Source: JANYGA01 sp031420415 (GTDB taxonomy: Bacteria; Vulcanimicrobiota; Vulcanimicrobiia; Vulcanimicrobiales; Vulcanimicrobiaceae). From it: 64,000 nucleotides of DNA. The notes under the pieces are model-generated. The model ran no database searches. It saw nothing but the letters and a program-made list of their open reading frames with translations, and had not been told where the DNA came from. This document shows positions 1 through 9,294 of this stretch, piece after piece (positions within the stretch are counted from its first letter, which is position 1; every line of letters begins with the position of its first letter). Made by a program: the position numbers and the translations under genes. Where the stretch lies: NCBI GenBank assembly GCA_031420415.1, contig JANOMT010000012.1, forward strand, positions 124,001-188,000, read 5' to 3'.

Positions 1-733
1 CGGCGGATTTCACGTAGAATTCATCCGTCATAAACTTCATGCGACTCGTATCTTGCACGGTTTTACCCGTCCCGATACAGAGCAACACGTCGTGAGCCTG
101 CGCGTCGGCTCGATTGAGATAGTGCGAGTCGTTGGTCGCCACGAGCGGTAAATTCATCTCGCGTGCGAGTTTGATGAGGCCGTCGTTGACGATATCTTGC
201 TCGGGAATACCGTGGCGCATGATTTCCACATAGAACCGGTCGCCGAAGATATCGACGAACGATTGTGCGGCCTTCTTCGCGCCCGCGTAATCGTTCTTCA
301 GCAGCGGCTGCGCGCAGAGCGACGACATACAGCCCGAAAGAACGATCAGCCCTTCATGATGTTTCGCAAGCAGATCCATATCGATGCGCGGCTTGTAATA
401 ATACCCCTCGAGAAAGCCCTTGGAGATGAGCGCGACGAGGTTGCGGTAGCCGACGATATCGGCTGCGAGCAACGTAACGTGCGCTTCGTCGCGTACGGTG
501 CGATCGAACCGCCCGCGCGGCGCGATGTATGCTTCGCACCCGACGATCGGCACGAGCTTGTGATCGCGCGCCGCGTAATAGAATTCCATCGACCCGAACA
601 TCACGCCGTGATCGGTGAGCGCCACACCCGGCGCGCCGTTTTCGGCGGAGCGTTTGCAGAGCTCGTCGACGCGACACGCACCGTCGAGCAGCGAGTACTC
701 GCTGTGTACGTGGAGGTGAACGAAGGAGCTCAC
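1..733 (-). CDS. dnaE: DNA polymerase III alpha subunit, N-terminal part (cut by window edge)
   Basis: Catalytic subunit of the replicative polymerase. About 244 codons of the N-terminus are visible; the rest lies beyond the left edge. The start is a GTG at 731-733 giving VSSFVHLHVHSEYSLLDGA, the standard opening of the bacterial DnaE PHP domain. Further PHP-type landmarks follow: ALTDHGVMFGSMEFY, GCEAYIAPRG, LVALISKGFLEGYYYKPRID, LSGCMSS and TNDSHYL. These match DnaE1-type enzymes rather than PolC, in which the PHP domain lies further in and is split by an exonuclease. The gene reads away from the M13 peptidase gene, leaving about 115 bp between the two starts. Confidence 0.93.
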   Translation of the reverse strand, partial: MSSFVHLHVHSEYSLLDGACRVDELCKRSAENGAPGVALTDHGVMFGSMEFYYAARDHKLVPIVGCEAYIAPRGRFDRTVRDEAHVTLLAADIVGYRNLVALISKGFLEGYYYKPRIDMDLLAKHHEGLIVLSGCMSSLCAQPLLKNDYAGAKKAAQSFVDIFGDRFYVEIMRHGIPEQDIVNDGLIKLAREMNLPLVATNDSHYLNRADAQAHDVLLCIGTGKTVQDTSRMKFMTDEFYVKSA

Positions 734-849
734 GGTTGACGACGACCTCGGGGAAACGGGTGGGCGCTCGGTTTTGCAGACGCCCCGCGCATGCCCCTGC
801 GCTCGCCCTCGGCGGGGACGGCGACGACGGTTGTCGAGTCTAAGAGCCC

Positions 850-2886
850 ATGCGTCTTCCTATCATACGACCGATCATCGCGTTCTTCACCCTCATCGCC
901 CTCGCCGGCTCGAGCGCCGCAATAGCTGCGCCGTCGGACATCGATGCCGCGAATATCGATCGGAGCGTCGCGCCGAGTGCCGATTTTTATCGATATGCGG
1001 TCGGTGGCTGGCTCTCGCGCAACGGTATTCCGGCCGATCGCACCAGTTGGGGCGCTTTCGACGAGATTCAAAAGACAAACGAAGCGCGGCTGATCGCGAT
1101 TCTCGAATCTCCCGAGGTCACGGACGCCGCGATCGGAAGCGAAGCACGCAAGATCGGCGATATGTACGGGGCGTGCATGGACGTCGCGGGCGTCGAACTT
1201 GCGGGACTCGACGCACTCGCACCGACGTTTCGCGAGATCGCGAGCGCCCGCTCGACGCGCGACCTCACGAAACTTTTCGCGCGTGCAAACTTTAGTGGGA
1301 GCGACGCCGATTTCGGGTTCTCGTCGGAGCAAGATCCCGCCGATGCGCGGCGCGTGATCGTGGGTCTCGGGCAAGGCGGCCTCAGCCTTCCCACGCGCGA
1401 TTACTATCTCTCGAACGCACCGCGATCCAAAGCGATTCGCGCAGCCTTCGTGCGCGAACTCGACCGAACGTTCGCACTGCTCGGCGATGGCGATCCCGCG
1501 GCATCCGCCGCGTCCGTGCTCGCCTTCGAAACGCAACTCGCGCGTATCTCGCGCACGCCCGATGCGCTCCGCGATCCGATCGCGAATTACCATCCGATGC
1601 CGATCGTTCGCGTGAACGCCCTCGCGCCGCACATCGACTGGAACGCGCTCTTCGTGCAATCCGGCGTGCCGACGCGAGCGCTCGCGCGCATCGATGTCGG
1701 TCAACCCGAATTTTTCGCCGGTTTCGATACACTCGTTGCGAGCACGCCGCTCGCGACGTGGAAGGCGTATTTACGCTGGCACGAAGTTTCCACGCACGTC
1801 GTCGCACTGCCCAAGGCGTACCGCGACGTCGCATTCGCCTTCAATAAGGAATTCTCGGGTCAGCCCGTGCGCACGCCGCGCAATCGGCAATGTGCGCGAC
1901 TCGTCGATGGGACGCTCGGCTTCGCACTCGGAAATATCTACGTCGCCAAATACTTCCCGCCATCGGCGAAGGCACGTGCGATCGCGGAGATCGTCGCGAT
2001 CAAATCGGCGCTTCGCGACGAGATCGAACACGTCGCGTGGATGGGCCCGCAAACCCGCGCAGCCGCCCTCGCGAAACTCGCAAAATTGAGCACGGCCAAA
2101 GTCGGCTATCCCGATAAGCCGCGCTCCTACGCGACGCTTGCGATCTCACGCACGGATCTTTTGAGCAACCTCCTCGCGAGCGATCGCCTCGAAACCACTC
2201 GGCAGATCGCAAAGGTCGGCAAGCCCGTCGATCGTTCGGAGTGGGGCCTCACGCCGCAGACCGTCAACGCGTACTATAATCCGTCGATGAACGAGATCGT
2301 CGTCCCCGCGGGCATCCTCGAAGCGCCGTTTTTCGATGCAAACGCCGACGACGCAACGAATTTCGGCGGCATCGGCGCGGTCATCGGGCACGAACTCACC
2401 CACGGTTTCGATGATGAAGGCAGCCAATTCGATGGCGACGGCAATCTCCACGCGATCGTCACCAAAGTCGATTCGGTGAAATTCCACGCTCGTGTCGGCT
2501 GCATCGTCGCGCAAGCCGACGCATTCGTCGTGCCGAGCTTGGGCCTCCACCTCAACGGGAAACTCGACGCGGGCGAAGCTGCCGCGGATATCGGCGGCAC
2601 GACGATTGCCTACCATGCCTTGCACTCCGGCACGAAGCCGGCAACGGGAAGGCCCGCCGCAGGCTTCACGGCAGATCAACGCTTCTTCCTGAATTGGGCC
2701 CAGGTTTGGCGCGACAAAACGCGTCCGCAAGCCATGCGCGCGCAGGTGCTCGGTGATCCCCACCCCGTGAGCCTCTACCGCGTCAACGCTACGCTCGCGA
2801 ACGAACAGGCGTTTTATACCGCCTTCTCCGTCAAGCCCAGCGACGCGATGTACCGCGCGCCCGAGAAACGCTGCTCGGTCTGGTAG
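850..2886 (+). CDS. Secreted M13 family (neprilysin/PepO-like) zinc metallopeptidase
   Basis: A 678-residue zinc endopeptidase probably acting outside the cytoplasm. The first ~27 residues form a signal peptide (MRLP, hydrophobic core, AIAAPS). The mature N-terminus has the M13 opening with DFYRYAVGGWL. The catalytic motif HELTH is at residues 514-518, preceded by NAYYNPSMNEIVVPAGIL, and the third zinc ligand and partner Asp lie in GEAAADIGG near residue 576 (family form ExxxD). The chain ends in CSVW, close to the usual C-terminal CxxW. Length and motif order fit a complete M13 enzyme. It stands alone between dnaE and the sdh operon. The substrate cannot be read from sequence; small peptides are usual for the family. 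Confidence 0.93.
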   Translation: MRLPIIRPIIAFFTLIALAGSSAAIAAPSDIDAANIDRSVAPSADFYRYAVGGWLSRNGIPADRTSWGAFDEIQKTNEARLIAILESPEVTDAAIGSEARKIGDMYGACMDVAGVELAGLDALAPTFREIASARSTRDLTKLFARANFSGSDADFGFSSEQDPADARRVIVGLGQGGLSLPTRDYYLSNAPRSKAIRAAFVRELDRTFALLGDGDPAASAASVLAFETQLARISRTPDALRDPIANYHPMPIVRVNALAPHIDWNALFVQSGVPTRALARIDVGQPEFFAGFDTLVASTPLATWKAYLRWHEVSTHVVALPKAYRDVAFAFNKEFSGQPVRTPRNRQCARLVDGTLGFALGNIYVAKYFPPSAKARAIAEIVAIKSALRDEIEHVAWMGPQTRAAALAKLAKLSTAKVGYPDKPRSYATLAISRTDLLSNLLASDRLETTRQIAKVGKPVDRSEWGLTPQTVNAYYNPSMNEIVVPAGILEAPFFDANADDATNFGGIGAVIGHELTHGFDDEGSQFDGDGNLHAIVTKVDSVKFHARVGCIVAQADAFVVPSLGLHLNGKLDAGEAAADIGGTTIAYHALHSGTKPATGRPAAGFTADQRFFLNWAQVWRDKTRPQAMRAQVLGDPHPVSLYRVNATLANEQAFYTAFSVKPSDAMYRAPEKRCSVW

Positions 2887-2910
2887 CACGAAGCGTCCGA
2901 CGAAGGTCCT

Positions 2911-2938
2911 TTGGTCGGCGTCACCGTTGCGATATAGT
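2911..2938 (+). promoter_or_regulatory. Candidate sigma70-type promoter for the sdh operon
   Basis: TTGGTC at 2911-2916 and TATAGT at 2933-2938 are separated by 16 bp, about 50 bp ahead of the sdhA start. The match is reasonable for a GC-rich genome but rests on pattern only. Confidence 0.4.
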
Positions 2939-2988
2939 GACGGAAAGAAGTTTCATGCCGTTTTTTTCCATATTGAGGGGCTCAGGGC

Positions 2989-4674
2989 TTGATTAAACAC
3001 GATGTCGTCGTCGTCGGCGGTGGGCTCGCAGGGATGCGTGCCGCGGTGGAAGCCGCGGAAGCCGGAGCCGACGTCGCGATCGTTTCGAAAATGCACCCGG
3101 TGCGCAGTCACTCGGGTGCCGCACAAGGCGGCATCAATGCCGCACTGGGAAATCGTGAAGACGACTCCCCGGAGAACCATGCCTTCGATTGCGTGAAGGG
3201 CTCCGACTATCTCGGCGATCAAGACTCGATTGAAGCGATGGCCGAAGATGCGCCTCGCCAAATCGTGTGGCTCGAGCATCGTGGTTGCATTTTCTCGCGT
3301 CTTCCCGACGGTCGCATCGCGCAGCGTCCCTTCGGCGGTGCCGGTTCGCCGCGCACCTGTTATAGCGCCGACGTCACGGGTCTCGTCATCCTGCACACCC
3401 TGTGGGAGCAGCTCGAGCGCTTCAACGTCAAGGTCTACGAAGAGTATTTCGCGACCGCACTCTGCGTCGAAGACGGCATCGGCACGGGCGTCGTTGCGTA
3501 TAACATGCGTTCGGGCGAACTCGAACTGGTCACCGCGAAGGCGACGATTTTCGCGACGGGCGGCCTCGGTCGCGTGTATGCGAAGACGACCAACGGCTAC
3601 GCCTCGACGGGCGACGGTATGGCGATCGCCTATCGCGCCGGCATCCCGCTCATGGATATGGAGTTCGTCCAGTTTCATCCGACCAGCCTCAAAGAAAACG
3701 GCGTGTTGCTCTCCGAAGCGGCGCGCGGTGAAGGGGCGTACCTCCTCAATAGCGAGGGCGAGCGCTTCATGTTCAAATACGCACCGAATAAGGGCGAACT
3801 CGCGTCGCGCGACGTCGTTTCTCGTGCGGAATGGACCGAGATCACCGAAGGCCGCGGCATCGACGGCTGCGTCATGCTCGACCTACGTCACCTCGGCCGC
3901 GAAAAGATTCTCGAACGTCTCCCGCAGATCCGCGAACTGGCGCTCGACGCAACGGGCAAAGATGCTATCGACACGCCGATTCCGATTCTGCCCGGCATGC
4001 ATTACGCGATGGGCGGCATCGAGACCGATAAATTCGGCGCGACGCAGATCCCGGGCGTGTATGCGGCAGGCGAAGTCGCCTGCGTCAGCGTTCACGGCGC
4101 AAACCGTCTCGGCGGCAACTCGCTGCTCGAAACGATCGTCTTCGGCGCACGAAGCGCCAAACACGCCGTGCAGTACATCAAGAGCGTCGGCAGCGTCCGT
4201 TCGAGCGAGAAAACGCTCGCAAGTGAGAAAGACCGGATTGCGGCGATTCTCGCGCGTACCGGTGGCGAACGTCATTCGGCCGTGCGCAAGCAAATCAACA
4301 ATCTCATGAGCGACAACGTCTTCATCTTCCGCAACGACGCCGACCTCACGACGGCGACGAATGGTTTGCGTCAGGCACGCGAAGCGGCGGCCTCGATGAC
4401 GGTGATGGACAAGTCCAAAACGTTCAATACCGATCTCGTCGGCTTACTCGAAACCGAGTTCTTGATGGACGTCGCGCAACCGATCGCCTTCGGTGCGCTC
4501 AATCGCACGGAATCGCGCGGCGCGCAATCGCGGACCGACTTCCCCAACCGCGACGACGAACATTGGATGAAGCATACGCTCATGCATTACAAAGGGCAGA
4601 CGGCCGACCCTGAAGCCGACTACTCGCGCAACGTCACCTACACCAAGTACAAACCCGAAGTGAGATCGTATTAG
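2989..4674 (+). CDS. sdhA: Succinate dehydrogenase / fumarate reductase flavoprotein subunit
   Basis: FAD subunit that oxidises succinate (or reduces fumarate). The start is TTG at 2989, placed by a GAGGGG-type ribosome site just upstream and by the immediate FAD fold, HDVVVVGGGLAGMRAA. His41 in RSHSGAAQGG sits where FAD is covalently attached in this family. The capping and substrate loops (GGIETDKFGATQIPGVYAAGE, ANRLGGNSLLE) are present, and at 561 residues it is full length. It is the first gene of an operon: only 3 nt separate its stop from sdhB, and the third gene is an HdrB-like anchor rather than a heme-b membrane subunit. This places it in the non-classical (type E-like) Sdh group. 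The physiological direction is not evident from sequence. Confidence 0.95.
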   Translation: MIKHDVVVVGGGLAGMRAAVEAAEAGADVAIVSKMHPVRSHSGAAQGGINAALGNREDDSPENHAFDCVKGSDYLGDQDSIEAMAEDAPRQIVWLEHRGCIFSRLPDGRIAQRPFGGAGSPRTCYSADVTGLVILHTLWEQLERFNVKVYEEYFATALCVEDGIGTGVVAYNMRSGELELVTAKATIFATGGLGRVYAKTTNGYASTGDGMAIAYRAGIPLMDMEFVQFHPTSLKENGVLLSEAARGEGAYLLNSEGERFMFKYAPNKGELASRDVVSRAEWTEITEGRGIDGCVMLDLRHLGREKILERLPQIRELALDATGKDAIDTPIPILPGMHYAMGGIETDKFGATQIPGVYAAGEVACVSVHGANRLGGNSLLETIVFGARSAKHAVQYIKSVGSVRSSEKTLASEKDRIAAILARTGGERHSAVRKQINNLMSDNVFIFRNDADLTTATNGLRQAREAAASMTVMDKSKTFNTDLVGLLETEFLMDVAQPIAFGALNRTESRGAQSRTDFPNRDDEHWMKHTLMHYKGQTADPEADYSRNVTYTKYKPEVRSY

Positions 4675-4677
4675 TCG

Positions 4678-5634
4678 ATGGGTAAAATAACGCTCGACCT
4701 CTTCCGTTTCGACGAGACCGTCGACACCGAGCCGCATCGCGAGCGGGTCGATATGGAATTCCCCGAGACGATGACCGTTCTCGACGCACTCGAATATGCC
4801 AAGGGCGAGATCGACGGGACGATCTCGTTCCGGCGGTCGTGTCGCTCGGCGATCTGCGGCTCGTGTTCGATGAACATCAACGGCGTCACGGGCCTCGCGT
4901 GCAAGACGCCGATCTCGACCGTACTCCGGGCCGACGGATCGATCAAAATCGACCCGATGCCCAATTTCGAACCCATGAAGGACATGGTCGTCCACATGGA
5001 TCCGTTCTGGGATAAGTACTCGCGTCTCAAGCCATATCTTCAGCCCGCGGATAAAGACGAAGACCACGCGCGCGAGCGTTTGGTCTCGCCCGATGATATG
5101 AAAAAGCTCGTCGCCGTTGCGAACTGCGTGATGTGCGCGGTATGTTATTCGCTCTGTCCCGTGGTCAGCGTGGACCCGTCGTTCGCAGGACCGGCCGCAA
5201 TTTCGTATGCGTATCGCTTCATCGAAGATACGCGCGATTCGAAAAAAGAAGAACGCCTCGCACAGATTAGTGACGATTACCTCTGGCTTTGCGCGCACTG
5301 TTACGCGTGTTCGTACTGTCCGAAGCACGTCGATCCGCACGATCGAATCATCGACACGAAACGCGCCTCGATCGAAGCCGGTATGAAAAATGCGCCGGGC
5401 CCTCGCCACGCGCTCACGGTCGCGAAGACGATCAAAGCGACGGGCATGCTCGGCGAAAACGAAGTCATCGCGGGGACGATCGGAAAATTCAACATCAGGG
5501 GGCTCTTGCGCGTGATGCCGCTCGGTATCCGACTCGCCTCGAAGGGTAAGATTCCACCGCTCTTTATGCACCCCGTCGAGAAAGTTTCGGAAATCCGGAC
5601 GATTTTCGAATCCATGGAGGTTCCTGTTTCCTAA
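4678..5634 (+). CDS. sdhB: Succinate dehydrogenase / fumarate reductase iron-sulfur subunit
   Basis: Electron-transfer subunit of 318 residues. The N-terminal 2Fe-2S ferredoxin domain has Cys55, Cys60, Cys63 and Cys75 (CRSAICGSC and GLACKT). The C-terminal domain has two clusters: C150xxC153xxC156xxxC160P and C205xxC208xxC211xxC214P. The second set is a four-cysteine pattern, so a cluster other than the classical 3Fe-4S is possible, as in type E enzymes. The protein is longer than classical SdhB (about 240 residues) owing to a C-terminal extension after the second cluster. Its TAA stop overlaps the next gene's ATG by 1 nt (TAATG), which indicates translational coupling. Confidence 0.93.
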   Translation: MGKITLDLFRFDETVDTEPHRERVDMEFPETMTVLDALEYAKGEIDGTISFRRSCRSAICGSCSMNINGVTGLACKTPISTVLRADGSIKIDPMPNFEPMKDMVVHMDPFWDKYSRLKPYLQPADKDEDHARERLVSPDDMKKLVAVANCVMCAVCYSLCPVVSVDPSFAGPAAISYAYRFIEDTRDSKKEERLAQISDDYLWLCAHCYACSYCPKHVDPHDRIIDTKRASIEAGMKNAPGPRHALTVAKTIKATGMLGENEVIAGTIGKFNIRGLLRVMPLGIRLASKGKIPPLFMHPVEKVSEIRTIFESMEVPVS

Positions 5635-6587
5635 TGTCAGTGATTACCGCTCCCGCGAGCCCGGCAAAGCGTCGTTCGAACTCGGCACAGACCAAACGCT
5701 ACGGGTTCTTCCCCGGTTGCGTCGCCAAAGAATCGTGTACGGAACTCTTTAACTCGACGATGCTCCTCGCCGACAAGCTCGGCATCGAGCTCGTCGAGCT
5801 CACCGCCGCCTCGTGTTGCGGCGCTTCGGTGCTCAACGACCTCAATCGCGATGTCGCGCGCGTCCTCAACGCTCGCACGTACGCGCAGGCAGAAGCGCTC
5901 GGCCTCGACGACGTCATCACGATCTGCTCCACGTGCACGGGTCACATGCGCGCCTCGAACAAAGAGCTGCTCGAAGAAGACGGCCGCATGGAACATGCGA
6001 ACGGAATCCTCGGGAAGTTCGGCGCTTCGTATAAAGGCACGGTTTCGGTACGCCATCTCCTTTGGATGCTCATCGACGACATCGGTCTCGATGAACTTTC
6101 GAAGATGGTCGTCAATCCGCTCAACGGCCTCAAGGTCGCCCCGTTTTACGGCTGCCATATCATCCGCCCCGAGTCCGTCAACGGCTGGGAATCGGCGCGG
6201 AACCCGCATTCGCTCGAGGACCTCATCACGGCCCTCGGCGGCGAGCCGATCGATTACGCGGGAAAGACGCGATGCTGCGGCTTTCACGTTCAACTCGAAA
6301 AAGAGGGCATCGCCGCGAACATGGTCGGCCAGAATATGCGGATGGCCAAGGATCAGGGCGCAGAAGCCGTCTTGACGCCGTGCCCGCTCTGCCACCTCGC
6401 ACTCGACGGCTACCAAGCCGACTCGGCCGCGCGCTGGGGACGAACGGACTTGCCGACGTTCCATCTCCCGCAACTCGTCGCGCTTGCGCTCGGCGTCGAT
6501 CCGACGCTTCTCGGCCTCAAGCGTCACGTCGTCTCGCCGGGTTCCGTGCTGCAAGCACACGACCTGGCACCGATGCACGTCGCTTAG
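5634..6587 (+). CDS. HdrB/SdhE-like cysteine-rich (CCG domain) subunit of succinate dehydrogenase
   Basis: 317-residue protein with two CCG domains, as found in heterodisulfide reductase HdrB and in the anchor subunit of non-classical succinate dehydrogenases. Domain 1 has FFPGC, ASCCGASV and CSTCTGHM; domain 2 has FYGCH, TRCCGFHV and PCPLCHLAL. I see no membrane helices, so it would bind the membrane or quinone peripherally, or pass electrons to another carrier. The start overlaps sdhB by 1 nt, so the three genes should be made together. No sdhC/sdhD-type heme membrane subunit follows, and the next gene is unrelated. The name varies in the literature (SdhC or SdhE of type E enzymes), so I give no symbol. 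Confidence 0.88.
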   Translation: MSVITAPASPAKRRSNSAQTKRYGFFPGCVAKESCTELFNSTMLLADKLGIELVELTAASCCGASVLNDLNRDVARVLNARTYAQAEALGLDDVITICSTCTGHMRASNKELLEEDGRMEHANGILGKFGASYKGTVSVRHLLWMLIDDIGLDELSKMVVNPLNGLKVAPFYGCHIIRPESVNGWESARNPHSLEDLITALGGEPIDYAGKTRCCGFHVQLEKEGIAANMVGQNMRMAKDQGAEAVLTPCPLCHLALDGYQADSAARWGRTDLPTFHLPQLVALALGVDPTLLGLKRHVVSPGSVLQAHDLAPMHVA

Positions 6588-6676
6588 GCGCGGACGAACC
6601 CAAAGGCACACGAAGAGCCGGCGCACCCGCGTCGGATTTTCGTGTTCCCGACTACAGAAGCGCATCGCTATGGACG

Positions 6677-7951
6677 ATGTTTCCTGATATGGAGCATGCA
6701 ACGGCCAATCCCCGCACGTTGAGTCTCGGCGACGACGAGGAAGGCGTGGTCTTCGGCATCGAGGATCTTTGCCGCCACACGATGATCTTTGGATCCTCCG
6801 GCTCCGGGAAGACGACGCGTGCCTACAACCCGATGCTCCAGAGCATGCTCGGGGAATTGCAGTGCGGTGCGTTCATCATCGCAGCCAAACCCGAAGCCGT
6901 TGGTGAAGCCGTCGAGATCGCACGTCGCGCCGGACGCGACGTGCTCGTGGTGGAGCCCGGCAGTGCGATCGGCCTCGATCTTCTCAGCGGCAGCCCCGAC
7001 GTCGATGCGATGTATTTTCGCGATACCTTCGGTCGCGTGGCCGACGATGCAAAGCAGTGGGTCGATGCGGCGGTAGCGCGCATGAAGAATTCGCTGCGGA
7101 TGCTCAAGGCGGCGGGATCGCAGTACTATACCTTCGAGCATCTTACCGGCTACTGCTTCGACGAAAAGTTCGCCGCGATGGTACGGATCCAAGCGATGGA
7201 ACGCTTGCGGTCGCTCGCCCACGATGCCGACGAAGCGTGGACGATTCGCGAATCGATGAGCTATGAAGATACGCGTTACATGCAATTCACCCCCGAAGCG
7301 CGACGCGCGGTACAATTCGCCGTTTCGCAGTTACTCGAACCGCTGCGCGACGTGCAGATCTCCAAGACGTTTGCACGCAAGCACAACCTCGTGCAGATGG
7401 AGAGCGTCTTCGAAGGTAAAGTCATTATCTTGCACGTGCCGCGCACGAGATTCGAACGCGCCGCGCAAGCGATCTACACGCTCGCCAAACGTCGCTTCTT
7501 TACAGCGCTCGAAAACCGGCGCGCGGACGGGTCGCTCAACCAAGATCGGCCGATCGTCTTCGGTATCGATGAATACCAACTCTGTATCTCCGAATCCGAC
7601 GTTCAGTCACTCGGCATCATTCGTTCGGCGGGATGTATGGTGCTCGGAACGACCCAGGGCGTCTCGTCGCTTTATTCGGTCTTACCGAAGCACCACGTCG
7701 ACGCAGCCCTCCAGAACTTCACGCAAAAGATCTTCTTCAAAACCGACGACGACGACACGCTCGCGGTCCTCGAACGCGCGACGAAGCACAATGCCAACAA
7801 GATCGATACGAGCGAGCTCTTCTCGATGAATCGCGACCAAGCGCTCTGCCATGTCACCGTCGGCGACGATTCCGTCGACGCGATCCTCACGATGAAACCG
7901 CTGTTCATCACGCCGGAGTATACCCGCACCACGTTCGCCGCGCACGCGTGA
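6677..7951 (+). CDS. VirD4/TraG-like (HerA-FtsK superfamily) coupling-type ATPase, stand-alone
   Basis: About 424 residues from the ATG at 6677 (an in-frame ATG at 6689 is also possible; the open frame extends further upstream with poor codon character). Walker A is GSSGSGKTT at residues 39-47 and Walker B ends in FGIDEY with Asp298-Glu299, followed by a TraG/TraD C-terminal-like stretch with QSLGIIRSAGCMVLGTTQG. This is the RecA-like core of type IV coupling proteins, which feed DNA or protein into secretion channels. No N-terminal membrane helices are visible, and no other conjugation or type IV secretion gene is in the window. It may serve another DNA- or protein-pumping role. A strong hairpin follows the stop. 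Confidence 0.8.
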   Translation: MFPDMEHATANPRTLSLGDDEEGVVFGIEDLCRHTMIFGSSGSGKTTRAYNPMLQSMLGELQCGAFIIAAKPEAVGEAVEIARRAGRDVLVVEPGSAIGLDLLSGSPDVDAMYFRDTFGRVADDAKQWVDAAVARMKNSLRMLKAAGSQYYTFEHLTGYCFDEKFAAMVRIQAMERLRSLAHDADEAWTIRESMSYEDTRYMQFTPEARRAVQFAVSQLLEPLRDVQISKTFARKHNLVQMESVFEGKVIILHVPRTRFERAAQAIYTLAKRRFFTALENRRADGSLNQDRPIVFGIDEYQLCISESDVQSLGIIRSAGCMVLGTTQGVSSLYSVLPKHHVDAALQNFTQKIFFKTDDDDTLAVLERATKHNANKIDTSELFSMNRDQALCHVTVGDDSVDAILTMKPLFITPEYTRTTFAAHA

Positions 7952-7957
7952 GGACAC

Positions 7958-7989
7958 AACGAGGCGCTCCGTTTCCGAAGCGCCTCGTT
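7958..7989 (+). terminator. Hairpin after the VirD4-like gene (terminator-like, no U-run)
   Basis: A perfect 11-bp stem, AACGAGGCGCT (7958-7968) paired with AGCGCCTCGTT (7979-7989), with a 10-nt loop, starting 6 nt after the stop codon. What follows is GCCCCCTT rather than a T tract, so it is only terminator-like. It could also act for the convergent P1 peptidase gene. Confidence 0.55.
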
Positions 7990-8079
7990 GCCCCCTTGCC
8001 TCTTGCGGACAAGATTTTGGCACGAACGATCGAATCGCTCAGCGCCTCGAGATTAAAGTAGCAGATTCAACGCCTAGAA

Positions 8080-9294
8080 TCACCGCTTGGATGGTAACGA
8101 AATCTTGACGCTCGCCAAGATGGCGCGCACGCGATCCAGCGGTATGGAAAAGAAGGTGAGGTTTCGCGCTCCCGAGAGCGTCTGGGCCGAGAAAAGCGCG
8201 TCGTCGATGGCGGCTTCGGTCGCCTCAGCCGTCGCCCCGAACAGTGCGTCCATCGTCTCGTCGTCGTTCACGAGTGAGGTAGAGACGGGAGCTTTCGCTT
8301 CGCGTGGATAGATGTGCGTCGTCGAGAAAGCGACGAAGAGGTCGCCGCTCGACGTATGTGAGGTGATCCCGGTCCGCGCGAGGCCGAGCGTCGCGCGTTT
8401 GGCGAGTTCGTGGAGTTGACGACCGTCGAGCGGCGCATCGGTCGCGATCGTTACGACGATACTCCCATCCGCCGCGCGGCCGTGCGTCGCGAGCGACGTC
8501 GTTTTGGGATAGAGGGGCAACGCGACGTTCGCGAGCGCACGACCCACGGCGACACCATCGATCCGCAATTCGTCGCGCGAGCCCGTGTTTGCATTGACGA
8601 GCACGCCGACGGTATAGGCATTTACCGCCGAACTCGTGCGCCGCGACGCGCTACCGATTCCCGCCTTGAAGGCAAACGCGCGCATCCCCGTGCCCGCACC
8701 GACATTCCCGCGTTCGATCTCGCCGCCGTGCGCGACGTCGAGTGCACGAACGGCGTCCGCGGGCGCGACGTGCCGTCCGACGATATCGTTGAGTCCTTGA
8801 TCGTCGCACTCGGCGACGACGGGCAGTGGAACGTCATCGCTGACACCGATTTCCGGATGTTTGGCGATTAACCAATCGATGACGCCATCGTCGACGCGGC
8901 CGACGTCGAGCGTGTTCGTAAGTGCGATTGGAACTTCGAGAAAGCCCGATTCGTCGACCCAATGCGCGCCCGTAAGTTCGCCGTTGCCGTTGAGATCGTA
9001 GGTCGCGGCCGCAACGCGTTTCGTCCACGGATCGTCGTTTGGCAAGACGACCGTCACGCCCGTGCGCACGGGGCCGATGCCCGGCACGAGCGGCCCTGTC
9101 GCCCCCTCGATCTTGGTGACGGAGCCGACGCGAACGCCCGCGACATCCGTGATCGCATCGTAGGCCCCAGGTGGCAACGTACCAATCGTAATCCCGGCCG
9201 TCCGTGCTTCCGCCGGAGACGACGCGCGAGGCACGCCCGCAGCGAGGGCGACGATAACCATCAAACCGAGACGGACGATGTGATGACGATCCAT
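8080..9294 (-). CDS. Secreted P1/S58 family peptidase (DmpA-like aminopeptidase)
   Basis: 404 residues from the ATG at 9294, chosen because it opens directly into a signal peptide (MDRHHIVRLGLMVIVALAAG...); the frame continues upstream but without sense. The fold opens with the DmpA-type ITDVAGVRVGSVT. The autocatalytic processing site of S58 enzymes, Gly-Ser, is seen as DGSIVVTIATDAP with Ser278 as the expected nucleophile freed at the new N-terminus of the beta chain. Other family landmarks are GNVGAGTGM and YTVGVLVNANTG. Known members cleave N-terminal D- or beta-amino acids or small peptides; the exact substrate is unknown here. A signal peptide suggests periplasmic action. It is transcribed divergently from pckA. 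Confidence 0.88.
   Translation of the reverse strand: MDRHHIVRLGLMVIVALAAGVPRASSPAEARTAGITIGTLPPGAYDAITDVAGVRVGSVTKIEGATGPLVPGIGPVRTGVTVVLPNDDPWTKRVAAATYDLNGNGELTGAHWVDESGFLEVPIALTNTLDVGRVDDGVIDWLIAKHPEIGVSDDVPLPVVAECDDQGLNDIVGRHVAPADAVRALDVAHGGEIERGNVGAGTGMRAFAFKAGIGSASRRTSSAVNAYTVGVLVNANTGSRDELRIDGVAVGRALANVALPLYPKTTSLATHGRAADGSIVVTIATDAPLDGRQLHELAKRATLGLARTGITSHTSSGDLFVAFSTTHIYPREAKAPVSTSLVNDDETMDALFGATAEATEAAIDDALFSAQTLSGARNLTFFSIPLDRVRAILASVKISLPSKR

Noticed and set aside
730..1704. 324-codon frame antisense to the M13 peptidase gene
   Set aside because: Shadow of the true gene: composition heavy in Arg and Asp, no domain, and it lies fully inside a gene with intact catalytic motifs.
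3230..4309. 359-codon frame inside sdhA (another phase)
   Set aside because: Ser/Arg-rich shadow of sdhA with no family features.
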